Translations under genes and position numbers: made by a program
NCBI GenBank assembly: GCA_002104935.1
Contig: MCGT01000037.1
Location: 1 to 64,000, forward strand
Source: Hesseltinella vesiculosa
Taxonomy: Eukaryota; Mucoromycota; Mucoromycetes; Mucorales; Cunninghamellaceae
Direction of reading: 5' to 3'
DNA length: 64,000 nucleotides
Shown: piece by piece, positions 55,252-64,000 of the stretch
Position numbering within the stretch: position 1 is the stretch's first letter
Layout: each line of letters begins with the position of its first letter
The notes under the pieces: model-generated
Seen by the model: the letters and a program-made list of their open reading frames with translations, nothing else
Databases searched by the model: none
What the model was told of the DNA's origin: nothing

Positions 55252-56799
55252 TCATGCTATCTTTCGTCGCACCTGGTGAGAGAGGACATGGTCTCTTTGC
55301 TGTGTCTCAGGCAAAAGGTAGAATTCTTGGCATTTTTCATACACTCGACCATTTCCCTGCAGAAGAAAAAAAAGGTCAACACGCGCCTTTTTTTTTTGAT
55401 TTTGCTGCGGACATACCTTGGGTGGGATAGGGACGGGATAAAAGAGAGAGTACCAAGGGCTAAACAGCAATGTCAGCCAGATCCACAGCTAAGGAAATGC
55501 TATCACTTACTTTCGATCGCCAATATTGAAGAATATCCTGAAGTTTTCCTTATAGCCGAAATCATACATGTTGACGAAGATCTAGTGTATAAAGTGAGTT
55601 TTCGGCAACGGAGGTCCGCCTTTCCTTACTTCGCCTTGGTTCCTGGCGACATCCTTTTCGTAGTAGTTATTGTAAAACTCAACTGTGGTTTGTCCTGTCA
55701 TGACCTATATTCATATAAAGAGGATCTCAGCCCATCAACCCATCACAAACACGAAGCTGGCTTACCAAGTAATAATGCCAACCGCACAATGCCGCTGAAT
55801 CACAAGAAAGTCAGTTTCGGTAAGATCATGCTGAATGAGTACACTTACAAACTGCCAAACCCATACAGATCGCCAGGATGTATGAAAAAGCCATCAAAGG
55901 CCGAGGGTAGAAGTAGGGCCACTAAATGGATCCAACCAAGAAAAAAAAAAAAGTGAGCGGGACTAGTCTCGATCGATGGCTGACACTTGCATCTGTGTTA
56001 AGCATGTCCAAAGACACAATAAATGGGCGCCAGGCAAAGAGCACAAAGTAAAACGCCGAGAGCACCATGTATGTCATAAAGAGCAGGAAGTAGCGATGGT
56101 TGAAGTGCCCAACACAGTTGTGGATCCATGGGCCTAGACGTCATAAGAAAGGGTCAGCGACTAGCCTCTCTCTTTCATCCCATTGCCTGACAATCCCTTG
56201 ATTCTGCTGGACTTACAATGGTGGTCAAATCGCAAGACGCATTCGTTACACACGCTGCAGTGGTGAGCTCGTTCGGGTTTGGGTAAATTGCCTATTGAAA
56301 TAATGATTGGGTTTCAGTTGTCTTGGCTCTGCCTGCGTTTGGCTCCCTCTTACATTTTTTGCATGTCTTTGGGTATTGAGCTTCTTCTTCGTATCCTAGT
56401 AGAGTGTCTTGATCCTCATCCTATGCATCAATAAAGAAGTTTGAAACAATGAAGCAAGAGGTCAGCAGCTCCATGGGAAGGCATATGCCAAGACAACAAA
56501 GAGACAGAGTTGTGTATGCTTACCTGAGGTGACTTGGTCAGCTTCATGGAACCAGGTGGGGTCTTGATGGCCATGTAATAGTGGAAGTGAATACAATAAA
56601 CCATGTACAGCGTAAAAACAATGTTGCAAAGCATGGAGGCAAGACTGAGCAAGGATGATGGCTTTTGGCTTGTTAATTGATGCATATAAGGGAACACCAC
56701 CAAGTAATACGCCAGAACACACATATCAATCAGGCCAAATGCAATCACAATAAACACTGGCCCTGCATTTAAAAGAGCCTTGTCTACTACCTTGGCCAT
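55252..56799 (-). CDS. DHHC palmitoyltransferase (ZDHHC/PFA type)
   Basis: S-acyltransferase that palmitoylates membrane-associated proteins at ER, Golgi or plasma membrane. Ten exons: 56524-56799, 56354-56420, 56217-56291, 55987-56133, 55849-55921, 55766-55794, 55630-55694, 55511-55581, 55417-55459, 55252-55356; 316 residues. Two N-terminal spans ([38 protein letters not shown]) precede the Cys-rich domain [20 protein letters not shown] with the catalytic DHHC at 137-140 (split by an intron between His and Cys) and [15 protein letters not shown]. Then come two more spans and the TTxE motif (GQTTVE), NPWYSLFYP. Resembles ZDHHC16/PFA-like enzymes; the exact orthologue is not assigned. The last exons are short (29-105 nt) but all close in frame. 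The 29-nt exon is notable. Confidence 0.93.
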
Positions 56800-57107
56800 T
56801 GTTTAAAAAAAAAAAAAAGCTTGGAAAAAGAAAAAGCTTGGAAAAAAAATGCGATGCCCTTTTTTTTGGAGAGACCACTCTCCGACTCTTTGTTTCACAA
56901 GGAACGTTCTCTCAGATGACATAGTGTGTCACCTACGCTTGGCTGTGCGTGTCAATGTGTTTTTATTTTATTCATCAGAGAACGAAAAGAGGCATTGTTT
57001 TTTTTGTGTATTTTCGGTTTTTGGTTATTATTCCTTGATAAGAGACACCCGGAAAGGATGGGATAGGAAAGGGGAGTTGAAAGGTTTTGAGAGAAAGCGC
57101 AAGTGGT
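56800..57107. other. Short intergenic region
   Basis: A-run at 56803-56816 and duplicated AAAAAGCTTGGAAAAA motif (about 56815-56845); promoter of the DHHC gene and 3' end of the next gene. Nothing else. Confidence 0.5.
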
Positions 57108-57644
57108 TCAGTCTGAGTCCAGGTCTGATTCAGAAGAGATGGTCATGCTCTTTTCGCCTTCTTCTGACGGATCATTGGGTGATAGATCGCCTTGGTTCAA
57201 TATGAAATGGACATGATGAGGCTGTTTGAAGCGGTGATAATAAGGACCATGTTCTCGGCCGACCACACGTTGAGAAGACGATGGGCCAGCACCAGCGTGG
57301 CTGCTACTGCTGGAAAGATTTCCACCTGGAGGCCGGCGGTTGGAGGTGGTGGGTGAGCCTGAAACAGGAGAAGACGCTTGTTGCTTTCGTTGATATCGAG
57401 GCGTGGGCTTTTGATGACGGTAAACCTTTTCAAGAAACGTAAAGGCGTTCAATAGTTGGGTGCTTTGTTCAGTATAGACAGATTGTAGATGAACAAGCTG
57501 TGCTTCGTGTTGCGCGAACAGGTTGTTCAGCAATGTACTTTCCAAAGTTGTAGCCCACGCAGGTAAATCACTTTCGGCACGAGCGTCTTCAGACATGGAG
57601 TCATATTGTGAGCCACCGTCAATTGCATCTTGAGATTGAGACAT
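57108..57644 (-). CDS. Unrecognised Ser-rich protein
   Basis: Single exon, 178 residues, starting MSQSQDAIDGGSQYD. An amphipathic helical segment (about 30-75; WATTLESTLLNNLFAQHEAQ, then LNAFTFLEKVYRH) is followed by a Ser/Pro/Gly-rich basic stretch with runs of Ser, then a His-rich block (YYHRFKQPHHVHFILNQGD) and an acidic Ser/Asp tail (ESDLDSD). No signal peptide or membrane segment. I do not recognise it. The helical block plus SEEGEKS-type tail hints at a regulated cytosolic or nuclear protein. It reads tandem with the DHHC gene. Confidence 0.6.
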   Translation of the reverse strand: MSQSQDAIDGGSQYDSMSEDARAESDLPAWATTLESTLLNNLFAQHEAQLVHLQSVYTEQSTQLLNAFTFLEKVYRHQKPTPRYQRKQQASSPVSGSPTTSNRRPPGGNLSSSSSHAGAGPSSSQRVVGREHGPYYHRFKQPHHVHFILNQGDLSPNDPSEEGEKSMTISSESDLDSD

Positions 57645-58789
57645 AGCTGACGTTAAGGAAAGAAAGAAAAAGCGGAAGAGAGAGGAGATTGTCCCCCTTT
57701 CACTCTTCCAAAAACAGCTCAAACTCTTTCAATTCTTGATCCAAGCAGGAAATTAGCCTTCATTAACACAAATCTAATAGGAAGAATGACACCCAAAACA
57801 ATCAAATTACCTCGCCATCGTCTTTTCATTGTTTCTTGCAGCATTCTTATTATTTCATTGGACGATTGGACATCCTGCGTAATACCTCAGTCAATCAAAA
57901 ATACCATTTCCACCGATACAATCAAGGTGCTTCAGAGAATCCCTGGACACGAGCAAAGTAAAGGCGTTGGAGGGGGGAACTCTTCCTTTTCTGTGTGCTT
58001 TATCAATGCATCAATGAGCTGTCAACAAAATATTTTTGGCGGGTAACCAAACCCGTCGAATCACAAATCATTTTCATTATGCAAGTGCGTGCGAAGTCAT
58101 TTTTAAAACGTCTTCGCCAGCGGAAGGCTTCCCTCCAACGTCGGAGAGACCTCCAATTTTGACCAAGGTCATTTCTCATCATTTTGTTCTCGTATGAAGA
58201 ATTCTGGCCGAATTTATGTAAAGAAATTTTGCACCGTGATCTTTGGTCAAATCGCCTGGCGGTCCGGTCCCCCTGAGGAAAATGGCCGATTTCTCATGTT
58301 TTTTAGCTGGGGAATCGGAGGCGTCCAAGCGAAACGGGTCAAAAGATGGCTGGGCAACCTACACTAATCGACTTGATTTTTTGAGTGTCACCACCATTCA
58401 TGCATTTACATATTTTCTCAAAATCTCACATCTATCAAATCACTCAAAAGTGCTGTGCAGCGTATACATTTTTTTTTCATTTTTAAAAAAAAAAACTGGT
58501 TTGCCACATTCAGTCTCCGCACAGTGCCTTGCACGCAGCAAAATTGGTGCACAATGAATGTAAGTGGTCTCTTGTACAAGTTGGTTCTTTATCGTCAAGT
58601 ACAGCATGTTCAAGGTACTGACTGCGTTTATTCAAATCGGGTCCTTGAATTTTTGGATTCTTGCGCCAACCTGGAATCCAAGACCCTCTGCTGAGACTGA
58701 ATATGACAATACTTTCATTCTGAAAAAAAAAAAAGCATTGGTACATAGTGAGAAAGGATGGCAGATGATATGAACCAATTTTTGCTTTG
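57645..58789. other. Gene-poor region with repeat remnants
   Basis: No gene is called. It contains copy 2 of the dispersed repeat (58308-58362) and A/T homopolymers. Small ORFs (57786-58046, 58243-58557 on +) are not supported by composition or starts. Confidence 0.5.
58308..58362. repeat. Dispersed repeat fragment, copy 2
   Basis: AGCTGGGGAATCGGAGGCGT and on, ending TCAAAAGATGGCTGGG; matches 7391-7445 with scattered substitutions and a few single-base shifts. Flanking sequence does not match, so the shared part may be just one end of an older element. Confidence 0.65.
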
Positions 58790-59120
58790 TCTAAATATGG
58801 ACATTTTTTTTCAAAACCGGGCTACCCTGTTATCTGTCCCCGTATTTTTTTGACTTTGATTTTATTGACGCATGTCCTGGAGATCTGGCTAGTCAGCTTC
58901 CATATTGGGTATATGTCGGTTGTCATGGCAGCCTCTTTTTCTACATACCTTATCTTCTGGTTTCATGACAGATGCCTTTCCATTCCATTCGTTTCCTTTA
59001 TCGTTATCATCATCATCCAACAGTGCTGTACCAGAATGTGATGAAACTGATGTGACTAGAGGCAAACTCTCATTCCTCTGCCGCGTTTATGTCCCGCCTG
59101 CGTCTGGCTGCAAATGATCT
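58790..59120 (+). mobile_element. Partial relative of the foldback element
   Basis: TCTAAATATGG..TTTTTTT and CCCGTATTTTTTTG at 58790-58852 match the right arm of the 742-1788 element (1505-1568). Further on, 59000-59110 matches its outer arm: CAACAG.GCTGTACC..AATGTGATG then CTCTGCCGCGTTTATGTCCCGCC. Only one half is preserved, without the palindromic core. Similarity is perhaps 65-70% by eye. Confidence 0.65.
58905..59117 (+). pseudogene. Possible Cys-peptide remnant inside the element
   Basis: A 70-codon ORF ends in VPECDETDVTRGKLSFLCRV and then a short GCK end. The foldback element encodes related ends in both arms: on the - strand at 726-947 (AFAQHNIPVCDGTDVN then LFSAVIYF) and on the + strand near 1690-1790 (MPVCAGSDV then LSLFSAVNYF). 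The - strand version is preceded by a hydrophobic leader like a signal peptide (LAFFLSFIAIAFA). So a short secreted-type peptide may once have been encoded by this element. None of the copies is clearly functional. Confidence 0.35.
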
Positions 59121-59227
59121 TTTTTTTTTTTTTTTGCCAAAAAAAATGTGCCTGCGGGTATTGCTAGGCTCCTAGTCCAGAGTATTACTGTTTATTTGAT
59201 TGGCGGAAGGATGGTACCAGGGGTTAA

Positions 59228-59615
59228 TTACATGCAACCTTTGTAGTGAGAAGTGCCCTTGGGACCAAAAGACACGCTGTTGACCCAGACGGCATTGCTG
59301 ATGGTGTGGCCCTTGGAGATAGAAGCATAGGTGCCAGTGCAGTCCGACGATTTGAAGACGCGGACAGTGCCGCCATCTTTGTTGCGAATTCTGTCAGAGC
59401 GAGACTCTATTAAATACGGTAAGTTGTGAGCAGCTGCGAGCTATGTAACGAGAAGCGTGGATCCCAGCCTTACTGAGACAGAAGCAGGCACGGTTAGCGG
59501 TTTCCAAATCATTGGAAGTGTGATGCTTGTCATCAAAGACATCAATGTGGTAATAGTAAGCTTGGGCTGTTACCACCATCACAGCAAATAGGACAGCAAG
59601 TGCACGCATAAACAT
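59228..59615 (-). CDS. Small secreted protein, paralogue A
   Basis: Exons 59474-59615 and 59228-59406; 106 residues. Signal peptide MFMRALAVLFAVMVVTAQA is followed by a mature part of ~87 residues with paired Cys in ACFCL and single Cys in SSDCTG and at the end (KGCM). It is the tandem paralogue of 60383-60721, sharing SDRI, V(R/K)VF.SSDCTG.YASI and WVNS.SFGPKGTSH. The intron lies just after CFCL; the paralogue has no intron there. A TATA-like box lies ~60 bp upstream. Function unknown: it could be a cell-surface or extracellular fungal protein. The SSDCTG.YASI and WVNS.SFGP spacing recalls small beta-rich (crystallin/killer-type fold) proteins, without proof. Confidence 0.8.
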
Positions 59616-60382
59616 GTTATTTTCTCTGTGAGGAAGGAATGTGAAAAATGTAAGCTGTGGAGCTGTTCATTTTTATAGATCCGCACACAGCCTCATTTCG
59701 TACCGTTTTCATTCATGCCATTTCAAACTTTATTTTACAGAAAATCAATTCTCGGTAAAAGAAAGAAAACGACACAGCCTCCAAAAAAAATTAGTCTAAA
59801 AAAAAAAGGCCTAAGAAAGGTAATTACCCAACTTGGAGGTCTCTGCAGCAGCAAATCATCTTTCAACGTCGCAGTCTTTTCCACCAAGGCCACTGTAAGC
59901 ACCTGTAGTTGTGACATCTTCTGGGACTTTAGCAAGTCTGTCAAGTTCGATATTACAATCATTGCTTAGTGTGCCAGCTTTTTTTTTTTTTTTTACGGCG
60001 CCACGATGCTGAGACTGAAAAAGTGGCGCTTTGGTGTTGAGCTCGGCAATGTCCGAACGTCGACTCTCTTTTTTTTGTAATCCATGTGCCAAATATAACT
60101 TCAACAGATGAGAAACATGCTCTTTGGCCATGCCAAAAACGGCCAGATGTACTATTTATCGTCGGTCCGATTTAATGGAGGCATGAAAACCGAGGAACGT
60201 CTGTAAAAACTGTCAACAGATGGCTGCACGCAATCACATGGCAGAGTTATTTCTCGTTGCTCAAAACGTGGCCCCTCCTAATTTATAGGACCTCGAATTG
60301 ATTTGACATGCATGTACATGAAGAATAAAATGAGCCAAAACATGGCCAGTCAATACGCATTTATTTTTTTAAAGAAAAAAAA
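59616..60382. other. Inter-paralogue region with a possible small - strand gene
   Basis: Between the paralogues a - strand ORF starts at 60131 (MAKEHVSHLLKLYLAHGLQ) and open frames continue to about 59735 across an A-run that may be an intron. A second open segment contains NLTDLLKSQKMSQLQ followed by VLTVALVEKTATLKDDLLLQ, helix-like. Frames join only if a GTGGCG donor is used, which I do not trust. Not called as a gene; possibly a short helical protein. Confidence 0.3.
59671..59679 (-). promoter_or_regulatory. TATA box of secreted paralogue A
   Basis: TCTATAAAA on the - strand, about 56 bp before the ATG at 59615. Same relative position as in paralogue B. Confidence 0.5.
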
Positions 60383-60721
60383 TTAGCAAGCAACCAGGTG
60401 AGAAGTGCCTTTGGGGCCAAAGGAGGCGCTGTTGACCCATCGGGCATTTTTTATCTCGCCACCTTCTTTGATAGAAGCATAGTTGCCAGTGCAATCGGAG
60501 GAGCTGAACACCTTGACATCACCGCCACCGAGATTGTCAATGCGGTCTGACCTTTTTGTGCGCAGACAAATACACTTGCGCACGTCCTTTGTGTAAAACT
60601 CGTAATGTTGCGGCATTTTGTCGTCGCGCACATCAAGCCAATATTCACCGTACTCGTTGGTGTCGGCCATCACCAATACAAGCATCAAGGCAAACAGAGC
60701 AGTGACAATTCTAAGCATCAT
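60383..60721 (-). CDS. Small secreted protein, paralogue B
   Basis: Single exon, 112 residues. Signal peptide MMLRIVTALFALMLVLVMA, then about 93 residues containing Cys in KCICL, SSDCTG and the last residue. It aligns end to end with paralogue A (59228-59615) over YW.DV.DDK, KCICL..K.RSDRI, SSDCTGNYASI and SFGPKGTSH. The C-terminus is Cys, one residue shorter than A. The intron present in A is absent here with no coding gap, so one copy gained or lost it. A TATA-like box (60783-60790) lies ~62 bp upstream. Function unknown. Confidence 0.83.
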   Translation of the reverse strand: MMLRIVTALFALMLVLVMADTNEYGEYWLDVRDDKMPQHYEFYTKDVRKCICLRTKRSDRIDNLGGGDVKVFSSSDCTGNYASIKEGGEIKNARWVNSASFGPKGTSHLVAC

Positions 60722-61652
60722 GGGAATGGCAAGCGCGAAAGGCAGAATAAGGATAAATAAAAAAGAGGGTAAGCTATCGCACTTTTATATGGCAAGCTCG
60801 TTGAGGTGCTGATTCATCCACGGCGCATGAACGATCTGGATCTTGCATATTTCTTTTCCCAGAAATCTACGGACCCACGTTACATTTTCTGCAAGCTCAG
60901 CCTTGAATGAACGAAAATTTACAGTATACAAAAGCTGAGGCAAATAATAATAATAAAAAAAAAACGCTATAGCACCAGCCACACCAACAGTGCTACTGTA
61001 CCAATTTTATTTTGATCCGAGCTCCAGTGAGGTATTGCTTGAATTCAGTTATTGGCAAAGAAAGAGAATCGCTGTGATAATTAAAAAAAATGCACGGCAT
61101 GCATGCAGAAAAGAGCACTACGACGGCTTTTCATGGCTGGCATCGAGGGCACATGGCTAAGCGTGTATAACATGGTACAACATCGAAACCTTATTCTACA
61201 GAAATTTGCCTCCTTTACGCAGAGTCCACCCCCCCCCACTCAACATTCATCCTTTTCACCTCTTTGTGGGGTGAACAGGGGCCAGGAAAAGAAGGGACGC
61301 CAGACTCAGCGCTTGGTAGTTCTTCCTTTGCCACATCCATTGCGTGAAACGTATGACTGGAAGGTGGAACAGTGGGACAGGCCAAAGAAGCAATCAGCCC
61401 AAGACAGGCTCAATACAAAGAATAAGCATCGAAGGGGGAGGGGGGATACTGAGTGAGAACTGCGGTGCTTCGAACAGAACGCCGACGGGGATTGCTGCCA
61501 ACAATCAAATGAACACAAAGTCAAAAAGTGCGAAATAATTCTGCGTTTTGTAAATGTGTCTTGTTCGTATAGCCATTCACTACGCTACACATAATTTATT
61601 CCAAGAGACAGATCCTAACTTCATTCTACCAATAAAAATTGAGTCACAATTA
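60722..61652. other. Intergenic region
   Basis: TATA-containing leader of paralogue B, then AT-rich sequence and scattered short ORFs (61103-61456 +, poor start, low complexity). A C-run at 61233-61240. No gene is called. Confidence 0.5.
60783..60790 (-). promoter_or_regulatory. TATA box of secreted paralogue B
   Basis: ATATAAAA on the - strand, about 62 bp upstream of the ATG at 60721. Confidence 0.5.
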
Positions 61653-63885
61653 CTAAGCATGGCACATGAAGTCTCGTGAAGGGAGCATGTCGTTTTTACC
61701 TTGATGCTCCTGCAGTGCTTTTTGGAATGCCGAGGCTTGGGCTTCGACATCGTCTACCAGATCTGCCAATGCTGGGTCATCGCCCAGTCGTTCCGTGACT
61801 TGAGCCCATTCATCTCCACGCTGAACGGGTGGCTGAAGGTTCAAAATGGCATCGCACAAATGCTTGACTTTTTTGTCCATCCTGCGTTGTACCTTCTTGT
61901 GCAGCTACAGGGACGTCAATAATAAATAAATGAATAAAATCAGTGGTCTGGTCCTTTGATATATACTCATCGGTCTATGCCACTCTGCTCAAGGCTTCCT
62001 TACGTCTTCATAAATGAGATCCAGATCGGCGTTCTTTAAATCTTCTTGGAGGTCAGGATATTTTTGCACAAGTTCTACAAATGCTTCCTTGGTAGTGTGT
62101 ACAGATACATCCTCGTTATGATCCTGTAATGTAGAAAATGGATGACGTATGAGCCAAAAAAAAAAAAAAAGGGGGGGGAGACTGGCTGAGCACGGAATGT
62201 CACGTGTCTTACCTTGAAATAATCTTGCACTTTGCGTCGATTGTCAATCACTTCTAGTTCGAGGTCGTCAATCAAGTCCCAAAACAAATCCAATGGGGAG
62301 GATCCTCTTGTACCCAGCATCTGCAAGTACCTTGAATCGTTGCATATCCGGGGGTAGATCTCTTTCCATTGGGTGTTGACTGTAATGCTACCTTCCTCCC
62401 GCAAGAATTGAAGCAGGTTCTACGATGAGAAACAGAAAGAAACAATGTAAGCACTTTTTGCACTCCCTCGGTCTTTTCTATTTTTCCTTTTCCCCCTTTC
62501 CTTTACCTTGAAGCCATCACGACCTAGGCGGTCATAGTGTCGTTGCTTCTGTTCACGGTCATGCTGGTCTTGCAATGGCTGGACCCATCGCTCTTGTGAG
62601 TAGTCTTGGAAGACGTGCAGATAGTCTAAGGGCGTCATGCCATCAAAGCGCATATCCTCATCTTCAACATATGTTTCATAGATATCTTTCCAGAGAGGCA
62701 GCTCTGTGATGGAAGCGTCGTCATAGTCGGCCAGTTGCTTAAGGAATCGGTCACGTCCTTGGGCTTTGAGAGTGTCGAGGTGCTCGGCTTCTTGCTTTCG
62801 CAGTTGGTGCTGTCGGTCTTCAAAGGTGCGTTGGCGGTCGCGCTCCGAGGCAATGGCTGTAAAGGCAGGGTTTTGGGCAATCAGAGGCAGGATCGTGCGG
62901 TAGGCCGAGTAGTGTTTGAATTGAGGCGTCTCGTCGAGCATGGCAAAGAAGTCATCCGCTTGCTTTTTCTCCAACGCTTCTTGTTCTTCCCGTCGTCGTT
63001 TGGCTTCCATCTCGGTAAATCGCTGAAAGGCGGCTTTGCGTTCGGCGGTGGTGGTGAACACTCGGTATCGTGGATCTGTGATGATCTCGCGCATTGCGTC
63101 TTCCCAAGTCCATTCATCGTCAATTCCCTAAAACAAAGAGGATGGACGTCAATGGTTCGGTTGTGATCATCGCCTTTTTTTTTAGAATGACCTTGGAGCG
63201 AAGCAAATCATGGAAGGCTTCCATGGCTTCTTCAGGTGAATCGACCACAATGCTCGATGGTCCAGACAGAGTCGCCGTGATGGTAGGCTTACTGGCATAG
63301 GTTGAAGATGGGTTAGGGCGAGGGATAGGTTGAATATGAATGGGGGGTGGATTTGCCATGACTCTGGCTGGAGGGGGAGCCATGGCGGCTGGAGGAGTGG
63401 TAGGCACAGGTGATGGCGAGGCGGCTGTTTCCAATTCCCTCAGCTTGGCCTGCAAATCTAAAAAGATGACGATGAAGACATTTGTCTTTTGGGATCACAT
63501 GCTTTCTTTGTGGATTCTTGTTGGATTGAGGTATGATTTTACCTTTGTAGGCTTGTGGCATTTGCCAAGTGGTTTCTTTGGATGCCTTGTTGCTGTAATA
63601 CTTGCGGCCATCCTTGGAGGTGTATTCCTTCCAAGGGCAACTGTCAAGTGCGAGCTCAATGTCGGTCCAGAGCTCCTTGGGCTTTTTCCATGTCGTTTCG
63701 CGTGTGGATTGATTGTACCAGTAGATTCGTCCGTCTGGCGCTTTTGTTTCTTTCCAAACCTTTCATGTTTTAAGAGAGAGACATGGATCAATAAAGGCGC
63801 CTAAGAACATGGATCTCCAGGATGATTCTACTGAAATTGGGGATCGTCTTACCGATGAGTCAGAGGCGGGAGCTCCAGCGTACAT
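61653..63885 (-). CDS. PRP40: PRP40-like splicing factor (WW and FF domains)
   Basis: U1 snRNP-associated factor that helps bridge the 5' splice site and branch point in early spliceosomes. Exons 63853-63885, 63543-63759, 63192-63457, 62507-63127, 62213-62419, 62004-62123, 61653-61904; 571 residues, close to yeast Prp40 (583). Two WW domains: about 13-40 (WKETKAPDGRIYWYN, ending TTWKKP) and about 54-82 (WKEYTSKDGRKYYSN, ending TTWQMP). A Pro-rich linker (TTPPAAMAPPPARVMANPPP) follows. Then several FF domains from about 165 to 480, with AFQRFTEMEAKRR and WKDIYETYVEDEDMRFDGM. Basic, helical C-terminus. The 11-codon first exon (MYAGAPASDSS) is a prediction. Intron 1 ends in AAG and intron 3 uses a weak GTCATT donor. 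Confidence 0.95.
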
Positions 63886-64000
63886 GGTGAGTTGCAAGAG
63901 AAAAAGAAAAAAAAAAAAAAAAGAGCCTAGGAGTGGAAGAGAAACGGAAATGGCAGGCAGCTAACTACACTCCGCTACCTTTTTCTGTGATGAAACAAGT
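63886..64000. other. Right edge, promoter of PRP40
   Basis: Upstream sequence of PRP40 with an A-run (63900-63922). Nothing else can be said before the window ends. Confidence 0.4.

Noticed and set aside
1..64000. tRNA or rRNA genes
   Set aside because: No sequence with a recognisable B-box (GGTTCGAANCC) plus acceptor-stem pairing was found; two B-box-like strings (near 41430 and 43559) lack the rest of a tRNA.

Overview
The window is eukaryotic, from an intron-rich, compact fungal genome. Introns are mostly about 50-85 nt with GTAAG/GTATG-type donors and TAG/CAG (sometimes AAG) acceptors. Intergenic stretches are full of A/T homopolymers. Gene content (Arp2/3 subunit ARPC2, YANK/STK32-type kinase, DHHC transferase, RAX1, fungal-type globin-like protein, PRP40) and a transposase relic suggest an early-diverging fungus, most likely Mucoromycota (Mucorales-like). 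The lineage is inference. The proteins are recognised by eye from motifs, with no database search.

Layout. 1-2.4 kb: no clear gene, but a ~1.05-kb foldback element with two perfect 144-bp arms. 2.4-28.7 kb: gene-dense block with RAD50 (16 exons), an SQS1-like R3H/G-patch protein, a small basic Alb1-like protein, a DPH6-family PP-loop protein, a DDE transposase relic, a TBL/PC-esterase-like membrane protein lacking both catalytic residues, a metallophosphoesterase, RAX1, MOG1, a RhoGAP, a fatty-acid elongase, a COX14-like protein, a FAM210/DUF1279 protein, an MFS transporter with a 12-nt microexon, and trifunctional C1-THF synthase with a leader that suggests dual mitochondrial/cytosolic forms. 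28.7-33 kb: gene-poor, decayed sequence. 33.0-41.0 kb: a tandem array of 58 well-conserved units of ~127 bp plus decayed edge units. 42.1-56.8 kb: ARPC2, a YANK kinase, a globin-like protein, mitochondrial acetoacetyl-CoA thiolase, a tail-anchored coiled-coil protein, an AP-1-like bZIP factor and a DHHC palmitoyltransferase. 57.1-64 kb: an orphan Ser-rich protein, relatives of the foldback element, two paralogous small secreted proteins and PRP40.

The genes are not an operon-like pathway. They are mostly housekeeping functions (DNA repair, splicing and ribosome biogenesis, one-carbon and lipid metabolism, actin and small-GTPase control) packed with short divergent or convergent spacers. Exon models below were built by hand and checked for reading-frame closure at every junction, so most splice sites should be right. 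First exons and translation starts are the weakest part.

The most unusual object is the 33-41 kb array. Each unit parses as exactly 90 nt that is open on the + strand, followed by a 35-41-nt A-rich spacer carrying a GTAAG donor, CTAAC branch-like motifs and an AAG end. The three common single-base variants are all CpG-to-TpG/CpA changes and all synonymous in that frame. Whether this is a satellite, a non-coding transcript source or a repeat-protein locus cannot be settled from sequence alone.
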